The notes under the pieces: model-generated
Told to the model about the DNA's origin: nothing
What the model saw: only the letters and a program-made list of their open reading frames with translations
The model's database searches: none
Position numbers and translations under genes: made by a program
In this document: positions 7,895 to 11,472 of the stretch, piece after piece
Layout of the letters: each line of letters begins with the position of its first letter
Position numbering within the stretch: the stretch's first letter is position 1
Assembly: GCA_947499275.1 (NCBI GenBank)
Contig: CANMNM010000021.1
Coordinates: 1-11,472 of the forward strand
DNA from: Actinomycetota bacterium
GTDB taxonomy: Bacteria; Actinomycetota; Actinomycetes; S36-B12
DNA: 11,472 bases
Direction of reading: 5' to 3'

Positions 7895-8677
7895 ATGGGA
7901 TTTCGCAAAAAAGATCGGGTTCAAATCAAGACCCCCCAACAAATCGAACTGATGCGTGTTGCCGGCAAGGTAGTAGCCGATACATTGCAAACCCTGAATG
8001 TCAGTGTCACTCCAGGTATCACGACAAGGGAGCTCGATGCAATTGCCCGCGAGTGTATCTACGGCGCTGGAGCGACGCCGTCATTTCTTGGCTACTACGG
8101 ATATCCTGCTGTCATTTGCACCTCGATCAATGAGGAAGTTGTGCATGGAATTCCAAGTGATCGAGTTATCAACGAAGGGGATCTAGTCTCAATTGATTGC
8201 GGCGCCATCGTGGATGGTTGGCATGGCGATGCAGCAATCAGCGTGATTGCGTCAATTAATCCGCAGCCATCAATACAAAAACTCTCTGACGTCACTCGAG
8301 CATCCCTTGCGGCTGGAATTGAGGCGGCAGTTGCGGGGAACCGCATGGGTGACATTGGCGCGGCGATTGAGGCAGTAATTCGCGGTGGCGGAAATTACGG
8401 GATCGTTGAAGATTACGTCGGCCATGGAATCGGTACCGAGATGCACATGTATCCGCCGGTACCGAACTACGGTCACGCGGGTCAGGGCTTGGAATTGAAA
8501 GTTGGCATGGTGCTAGCCCTTGAGCCTATGGTCACAATCGGGTCTCCCGAGGTAATCACTTTGGCTGACGATTGGACCGTTGTCACAACGGATGGCAACT
8601 GGGCATCGCACTGGGAACACACGGTTGCGATCACCGAATCTGGACCCCAAATCCTCACGGTCAACACCCACAACTAG
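7895..8677 (+). CDS. map: Methionine aminopeptidase, type I
   Basis: MetAP removes the initiator methionine from nascent proteins with small second residues. The 260-aa protein shows the complete dinuclear metal site: Asp101 (SIDCG), Asp112 (WHGDAA), His177 (VGHGIG), Glu210 (ALEPM) and Glu241 (WEHTV). The substrate-site histidines His84 (VVHGIP) and His184 (TEMH) are also present. There is no N-terminal zinc-finger extension, so this is the short type Ia form. The ATG at 7895, 8 nt after adk, lacks a clear SD, so translation probably depends on coupling with adk. Its stop faces the stop of the antisense DUF2252 gene with only 9 bp between them. Confidence 0.97.
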   Translation: MGFRKKDRVQIKTPQQIELMRVAGKVVADTLQTLNVSVTPGITTRELDAIARECIYGAGATPSFLGYYGYPAVICTSINEEVVHGIPSDRVINEGDLVSIDCGAIVDGWHGDAAISVIASINPQPSIQKLSDVTRASLAAGIEAAVAGNRMGDIGAAIEAVIRGGGNYGIVEDYVGHGIGTEMHMYPPVPNYGHAGQGLELKVGMVLALEPMVTIGSPEVITLADDWTVVTTDGNWASHWEHTVAITESGPQILTVNTHN

Positions 8678-8756
8678 ATCCGTCTACTAAATCAGGTTGA
8701 ACGCACCGTCCTGGCGCAGGGAAATTTCGGTGAACATTGAATCAGGTGGACGGATC
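8677..8756. repeat. Long-range inverted repeat at the map/DUF2252 convergence
   Basis: GATCCGTC (8677-8684) is perfectly complementary to GACGGATC (8749-8756). In plus-strand RNA the pairing extends inward by four more pairs (two G-U) to 8688/8745, about 12 bp enclosing a 56-nt loop. Inside, CACCG (8704-8708) can pair with CGGTG (8728-8732), and AATCAGGT occurs twice (8690-8697, 8740-8747). The left arm begins at the last base of the map stop codon; the right arm codes for the DUF2252 C-terminus. No T-run follows, so this is not a textbook terminator. Confidence 0.4.
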
Positions 8757-10072
8757 GAAATGCTGCCCACGGCTATTGCTTCAAGGAATGCGGTGTAATC
8801 AGCTTTGGATTGTTGTGCGTAGCTGACAGCAAAATTGCGCATGGCCGTATCAAATGATGAGTCGGGCCCGATAAAAGTTGAAATGGTTTCCGCATCACCG
8901 GAGCGTGCATGTGCTCTTGCCAAGGCCCCTCCACAGATTTGCGCATAGTCGAGAAGCTCTTCATCGGTAAATGAATCAACGTCAGGGGACCATTTCTTGT
9001 CACGCAATTGTCGAATGTAGTAGCTCTTGCCGCCTTCTCCATCAATCCAGCCCAAGAAAGCATCCGTTGCGGCCTGAATGTTTCGCTGGCCGTCGGTCAC
9101 GCGCTTGCTGTGACTTGTTGAGGTTCCGTGGGGAACCCAAGGTTCAAGCACGCTCTCGACCGCTTGTTTTACTTGGAGCACCAGCAGGTCATCTGCATCG
9201 CGACCCTGCAAAAGAACGATGTAAGCGAGCAGACCAATGCTGCCGACCCCGACAACTTTGTGACCGAAGTCAACAATGTGATATCGATCGAGCAGGATTC
9301 GGCGATCGCATAAAAGTGTTTCCTTGTATCGTTCAAATGCATTATCGATGGCTTCCTTCACGCCTTCTGCAAGTGATAGTCGAACCACGAGCGGGGGCTC
9401 GTTAACAAACTGACGTTGGCCATCTACTTCAACAGTTAATTTCGTGATGGCGGACCACTGGTCACGTTTTTCAGCGGCATTAAAGCCCTTGTTCATCTTG
9501 GCCATGCCGCTTTCAGAAAGCGCACCACTTTTTGTTACAGCCTTTAAACTTTTCGCGTCGACGCGGTAGTACCACGTGTCCACAAACGTTGACGTTGCAA
9601 ATGCCGCCATCGCCATTCGATAGGCCTCAGCGCCAGCGCGGATGACTGCTTCCTGGCATTCCTCTGATCGATCCGCGCTCGCTATTGCGAAGCTGGTAAC
9701 CATGCGCTGCACATCCCATTCGAACGGTCCGGGGAAAGTTTCATCAAAATCGTTGACATCAAAAATCGTTCTGCGATCAGCGGTTGCAAAGATTCCAAAG
9801 TTACCCAAATGTGCGTCACCACAAAGTTGGACGATCAAGCCTGAGTTGGGCCTTGGACCTAGGTCATTTGCCATCAGGGCGGCGGTACCGCGATAGAACG
9901 CGAAAGCGCTTTGTGACATACGGGAGTATCGAATTGGCAGAAGTGCGGGGACTCGCAGTTCACCTTGGGCAATAATTGTGGCGATGGGATCGAAACGATC
10001 TGGTGCGGGAATAAATGGACCAAGTATGGCCAAATCGCTCATGCGCTGACTCTGTCTCAGGACCTGCCCCAT
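8687..10072 (-). CDS. DUF2252 family protein, putative kinase-like enzyme of unknown function
   Basis: This 461-aa protein matches the DUF2252 family over its whole length. In order: FYRGTAALMANDL (about 59-71), LCGDAHLGNFG (83-93), FDVNDFDETFPGPFEWDVQR (104-123), KVVGVGSIGLLAYIVLLQGRD (272-292), LQVKQAVESVLEP (299-311), FLGWIDG with YIRQLRDKK (339-360), ALARAHARSGDA (383-394) and a C-terminal SYAQQSKADY block. GDAHxxN and the DFD resemble the catalytic-loop and metal-binding motifs of aminoglycoside-phosphotransferase-like kinases; GVGSIG plus Lys302 resemble a nucleotide loop and the beta-3 lysine but come later. No signal peptide or membrane span is evident. No function is established that I know of; kinase activity is inference. 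It is antisense to the operon between map and infA. Neither the ATG at 10072 nor the one at 10042 has a clear SD, so the start is uncertain by ten codons. The stop is TAG with a second TAG directly after. Confidence 0.93.
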   Translation of the reverse strand: MGQVLRQSQRMSDLAILGPFIPAPDRFDPIATIIAQGELRVPALLPIRYSRMSQSAFAFYRGTAALMANDLGPRPNSGLIVQLCGDAHLGNFGIFATADRRTIFDVNDFDETFPGPFEWDVQRMVTSFAIASADRSEECQEAVIRAGAEAYRMAMAAFATSTFVDTWYYRVDAKSLKAVTKSGALSESGMAKMNKGFNAAEKRDQWSAITKLTVEVDGQRQFVNEPPLVVRLSLAEGVKEAIDNAFERYKETLLCDRRILLDRYHIVDFGHKVVGVGSIGLLAYIVLLQGRDADDLLVLQVKQAVESVLEPWVPHGTSTSHSKRVTDGQRNIQAATDAFLGWIDGEGGKSYYIRQLRDKKWSPDVDSFTDEELLDYAQICGGALARAHARSGDAETISTFIGPDSSFDTAMRNFAVSYAQQSKADYTAFLEAIAVGSISIRPPDSMFTEISLRQDGAFNLI

Positions 10073-10297
10073 GTCAATTTTGAACGGTTGTTAGGTGCGT
10101 CGTTTCTCTCGTTGACGTATGTGATTTCCGACTCAAACTTTTTCTAGCAATCTCGCCGTTCCATTACCGAAAGCTGTTTTTGCAGAACCACCTGAAGCCA
10201 AATTTCACCTGGTTTGAATTGGGCACTTTGAGAACTAAAGCAGGGTAGGTGGTCAACGGAGGTTGAGTTAAGCGATCGGGTGAAGCCACATAGAGGC

Positions 10298-10319
10298 GTT
10301 TGGGGCAAAAATCCCAAAT
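10298..10319 (+). other. Hairpin upstream of infA
   Basis: TTTGGG (10299-10304) pairs with CCCAAA (10313-10318). G-U pairs on both sides extend the helix to 8 bp, closing a 6-nt CAAAAA loop. No T-run follows on either strand. It lies about 140 nt before infA and could be part of a leader RNA or an operator-like DNA repeat. Confidence 0.4.
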
Positions 10320-10331
10320 CGGGCTGTGATT

Positions 10332-10392
10332 AGGTTGGGGAGAAGTAGTTTCTTAGGGGAAGGGACCCCAACTTCATGGTAGGGAAGGGTCC
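10332..10392 (+). other. Pair of overlapping, mutually exclusive stems upstream of infA
   Basis: AGGTTGGGG (10332-10340) can pair with CCCCAACTT (10366-10374), 9 bp with one G-U. Alternatively GGACCC (10363-10368) can pair with GGGTCC (10387-10392), 6 bp. They share bases 10366-10368, so only one can form at a time. The element lies immediately before the proposed -10 box at 10397. It may therefore be a DNA operator, or an RNA switch if transcription starts further upstream. Confidence 0.35.
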
Positions 10393-10396
10393 TGCG

Positions 10397-10402
10397 TAGA
10401 CT
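10397..10402 (+). promoter_or_regulatory. Candidate -10 box for the infA-rpmJ-rpsM block
   Basis: TAGACT fits the TAnnnT pattern and would start transcription near 10409, giving a leader of about 48 nt before infA. The best -35 at 17-18 bp spacing is poor (TTCATG at 10373-10378). A promoter is expected in this region because the antisense gene cuts infA off from the upstream operon. Confidence 0.35.
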
Positions 10403-10456
10403 CTGACGGCTGAAGTGGTGATCATTTCTGGCTGAAACCATAGGGAAGCGGAGTAC

Positions 10457-10678
10457 ATGGCAAAAAAAGAGGGCGCGATCGAACTTGAGGGTTTGATCAC
10501 TGAATCTTTGCCTAATGCAATGTTTCGGGTTGAGCTGGATAACGGGCACAAAGTGCTCGCCCACATCAGTGGCAAAATGCGGATGCACTACATCAGGATT
10601 CTGCCCGATGACCGTGTTGTGGTTGAGTTGTCGCCCTATGACCTCACCCGTGGCCGCATTGTTTACCGTTACAAGTAA
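10457..10678 (+). CDS. infA: Translation initiation factor IF-1
   Basis: IF-1 occupies the 30S A site during initiation and helps IF-2 and IF-3. The 73-aa protein is a single S1-type OB fold: [60 protein letters not shown], then [13 protein letters not shown]. It is very close to the streptomycete sequence as I remember it. GGAAGCGGAG ends just before the ATG. The gene follows the 384-bp intergenic region and starts the second operon segment; rpmJ follows after 36 nt. Confidence 0.98.
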   Translation: MAKKEGAIELEGLITESLPNAMFRVELDNGHKVLAHISGKMRMHYIRILPDDRVVVELSPYDLTRGRIVYRYK

Positions 10679-10714
10679 TAACCGTTTTTACGAGAAACTC
10701 GAGGAAGAGTAACC

Positions 10715-10828
10715 ATGAAGGTGCAACCCAGCGTCAAAAAGATCTGCGACAAGTGCAAGGTCATCCGTCGCCACGGTCGCGTCATGGTTATTTGCGAAAA
10801 CGTTCGTCACAAGCAACGCCAGGGCTAA
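10715..10828 (+). CDS. rpmJ: 50S ribosomal protein L36, zinc-binding
   Basis: L36 is the smallest 50S protein, stabilising 23S rRNA near the factor-binding region. The 37-aa frame reads [20 protein letters not shown], then [17 protein letters not shown]. The zinc ligands of the C+ form are all present: Cys11, Cys14, Cys27 and His32. GAGGAAGAG at 10701-10709 is a good SD. The gene is complete at the usual length and is followed by the 200-nt structured gap before rpsM. Confidence 0.98.
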   Translation: MKVQPSVKKICDKCKVIRRHGRVMVICENVRHKQRQG

Positions 10829-11028
10829 GCACGCACGAAGCTTTACAGCTTTAAGCACTGGGGTGTAACCGGGAGAGAAAACCTGGGCACCAAGTACAGG
10901 GAGAACCCGACCCCGTATCAACAGATACGGACGATACCTTCGGCCACGGGGCCGAAGACCAGCCTTGGCGGGCTGGATTGGTCCTCCCACCACACGACCC
11001 CGTGAATTACTGAAAAGAGAGTACGCCC
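10829..11028 (+). promoter_or_regulatory. Structured rpmJ-rpsM gap: candidate alpha-operon leader RNA
   Basis: This 200-nt non-coding gap has far more secondary structure than the other gaps here. A: GGTG (10862-10865)/CACC (10888-10891), continuing across an internal loop into CCGGG (10869-10873)/CCTGG (10882-10886). B: CCGTATC (10913-10919)/GATACGG (10924-10930), 7 bp with an AACA loop. C: CTTCGGCC (10938-10945)/GGCCGAAG (10950-10957), 8 bp with an ACGG loop. D: CCAGCC (10959-10964)/GGCTGG (10971-10976). CGACCCCGT occurs at 10908-10916 and 10995-11003, and the tandem AGCTTTA repeat at 10839-10853. The position before rpsM matches the E. coli alpha-operon leader bound by S4; an equivalent role is inference. 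A weak internal promoter (TTTACA 10842-10847, TGTAAC 10864-10869) is possible. Confidence 0.6.
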
Positions 11029-11400
11029 ATGGCACGACTTATCGGTGTCGATTTGCCCCGCGAAAAGCGCATGGCAATCGCACTTACCTACGTATACGGT
11101 GTTGGCCGTTCGCAGGCTGCTAAAGCCCTCGAAGCGACCGGTATCGATCCTGAAATGAAATCAAAGGATCTCACCGACGATCAAACACTCGCATTGCGCG
11201 ACTGGATCGAAGCCAATCTAAAAGTAGAAGGTGACCTGCGCCGCGAGGTTGCAGCTGATATTCGCCGTAAGGTTGAAATTGGTTGCTATCAGGGAATTCG
11301 TCACCGCAAGGGTCTTCCCGTCCGCGGGCAACGCACCCACACAAATGCGCGTACGCGTAAGGGTCCACGTAAGACAGTTGCCGGTAAAAAGAAGGTCTAA
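11029..11400 (+). CDS. rpsM: 30S ribosomal protein S13
   Basis: S13 is a 30S head protein contacting L5 (bridge B1b) and, through its basic tail, the P-site tRNA. The 123-aa sequence opens [20 protein letters not shown] with the helix-two-turn-helix YGVGRSQA. It has the family signature at about residues 89-112 ([20 protein letters not shown], then TRKG) and a very basic C-terminus ([12 protein letters not shown]). The SD is a purine run, AAAGAGAG (11014-11021), 7 nt before the ATG. It begins the classical alpha-operon set, with rpsK next. Confidence 0.98.
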   Translation: MARLIGVDLPREKRMAIALTYVYGVGRSQAAKALEATGIDPEMKSKDLTDDQTLALRDWIEANLKVEGDLRREVAADIRRKVEIGCYQGIRHRKGLPVRGQRTHTNARTRKGPRKTVAGKKKV

Positions 11401-11410
11401 GCGAACGATC

Positions 11411-11426
11411 TCGCAACTAATTGCGA
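11411..11426 (+). other. Small perfect hairpin in the rpsM-rpsK gap
   Basis: TCGCAA (11411-11416) pairs perfectly with TTGCGA (11421-11426) over a CTAA tetraloop, starting 10 nt after the rpsM stop. No T-run follows, so it is not a terminator. It may be a stability or processing element within the 57-nt gap. Confidence 0.4.
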
Positions 11427-11457
11427 ATCCCAAACCTCTAAAGAATAGGAATCACAC

Positions 11458-11472
11458 ATGGCCCCCAAAGGT
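11458..11472 (+). CDS. rpsK: 5' end of rpsK (ribosomal protein S11), cut by the window edge
   Basis: Only ATG and four codons (Met-Ala-Pro-Lys-Gly) are inside the window. The call rests on position directly after rpsM, on AGGA at 11447-11450, and on the MAPK/MPPK-like start common in actinobacterial S11. Confidence 0.75.

Larger units (their letters stand above)
10073..10456. other. 384-bp divergent intergenic region between the DUF2252 gene and infA
   Basis: No gene could be supported here. It should hold the promoter of the antisense gene (none recognised) and the promoter of the infA-rpmJ-rpsM block. The infA-proximal half is rich in short inverted repeats: TCAAC-ggag-GTTGA at 10253-10266, and the elements at 10298-10319 and 10332-10392, listed separately. 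TTGACG at 10111-10116 resembles a -35 box but has no good -10 at normal spacing. Confidence 0.7.

Noticed and set aside
8971..9405. Plus-strand frame of 144 codons inside the DUF2252 gene
   Set aside because: The opposite strand encodes an uninterrupted, clearly conserved family protein; the plus-strand product is Arg/Cys/His-rich with no recognisable motif.
8687..10072. DUF2252 gene as part of a defence or toxin-antitoxin system
   Set aside because: It stands alone, with no partner gene, nuclease, transmembrane effector or mobile-element signature around it; only housekeeping translation genes flank it.
10111..10140. TTGACG as the -35 box of an infA promoter
   Set aside because: No TAnnnT or TATAAT-like hexamer occurs 16-19 bp downstream (AAACTT or AACTTT only), and it is about 340 nt from infA.
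9965..10147. Plus-strand 60-codon frame over the 5' end of the DUF2252 gene and the start of the intergenic region
   Set aside because: Most of it is antisense to the DUF2252 gene, with no SD and no recognisable similarity.
10268..10588. Minus-strand frame of 106 codons running from infA into its upstream region
   Set aside because: More than a third is antisense to infA, no SD or known motif was seen, and the remainder falls in the repeat-rich regulatory region.
10935..10983. Hairpins C and D of the rpsM leader as an intrinsic terminator ending the infA-rpmJ transcript
   Set aside because: No T-run follows either stem (the next bases are ATTGGTCCTCCCACC), and rpsM-rpsK continue on the same strand.

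Overview
The window is the core ribosomal-protein superoperon (S10, spc and alpha segments fused) of a bacterium that is almost certainly an actinobacterium (class Actinomycetes). Three things point there. The gene order is rpsC-rplP-rpmC-rpsQ-rplN-rplX-rplE-rpsN-rpsH-rplF-rplR-rpsE-rpmD-rplO-secY-adk-map-(insert)-infA-rpmJ-rpsM-rpsK. The IF-1 sequence is of streptomycete type, adenylate kinase has the short LID, and S14 and L36 are zinc-binding forms. Base composition looks moderate by eye, so this is not a very high-GC streptomycete or mycobacterium; a small freshwater or marine actinobacterium is possible, but genus cannot be read from the window.

Positions 1-7275 (+): fifteen ribosomal proteins and secY, packed with 1-4 bp stop/start overlaps or gaps of a few tens of bases, nearly all with strong Shine-Dalgarno (SD) sequences. 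The largest internal gaps are rpsQ-rplN (61 nt, with an 8-bp hairpin; the classical S10/spc boundary) and rpsN-rpsH (63 nt). Positions 7276-8677 (+): adk and map. Both lack a recognisable SD, and a TAGGCT -10-like box lies 8 nt before the adk ATG, suggesting an internal leaderless promoter.

Positions 8687-10072 (-): one antisense gene of the DUF2252 family sits between map and infA. It converges on map with only 9 bp between stop codons and diverges from infA across a 384-bp intergenic region. Its motif order (catalytic-loop-like GDAHxxN and DFD first, a glycine-rich loop and VK lysine later) looks like a kinase fold read in permuted order. This is the most interesting protein of the window.

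Positions 10457-11472 (+): infA, rpmJ, rpsM and the first codons of rpsK. The 200-nt rpmJ-rpsM gap is densely structured: at least three tandem perfect or near-perfect hairpins, a 9-bp direct repeat bracketing them, and a loop complementary to that repeat. It is a good candidate for a cis-acting alpha-operon leader RNA.

Functionally the genes build both ribosomal subunits (S3, S5, S8, S11, S13, S14, S17; L5, L6, L14-L16, L18, L24, L29, L30, L36), start translation (IF-1), insert or export proteins (SecY), remove the initiator methionine (MetAP) and balance adenylate pools (Adk). No mobile element, CRISPR array, tRNA or rRNA gene was seen.
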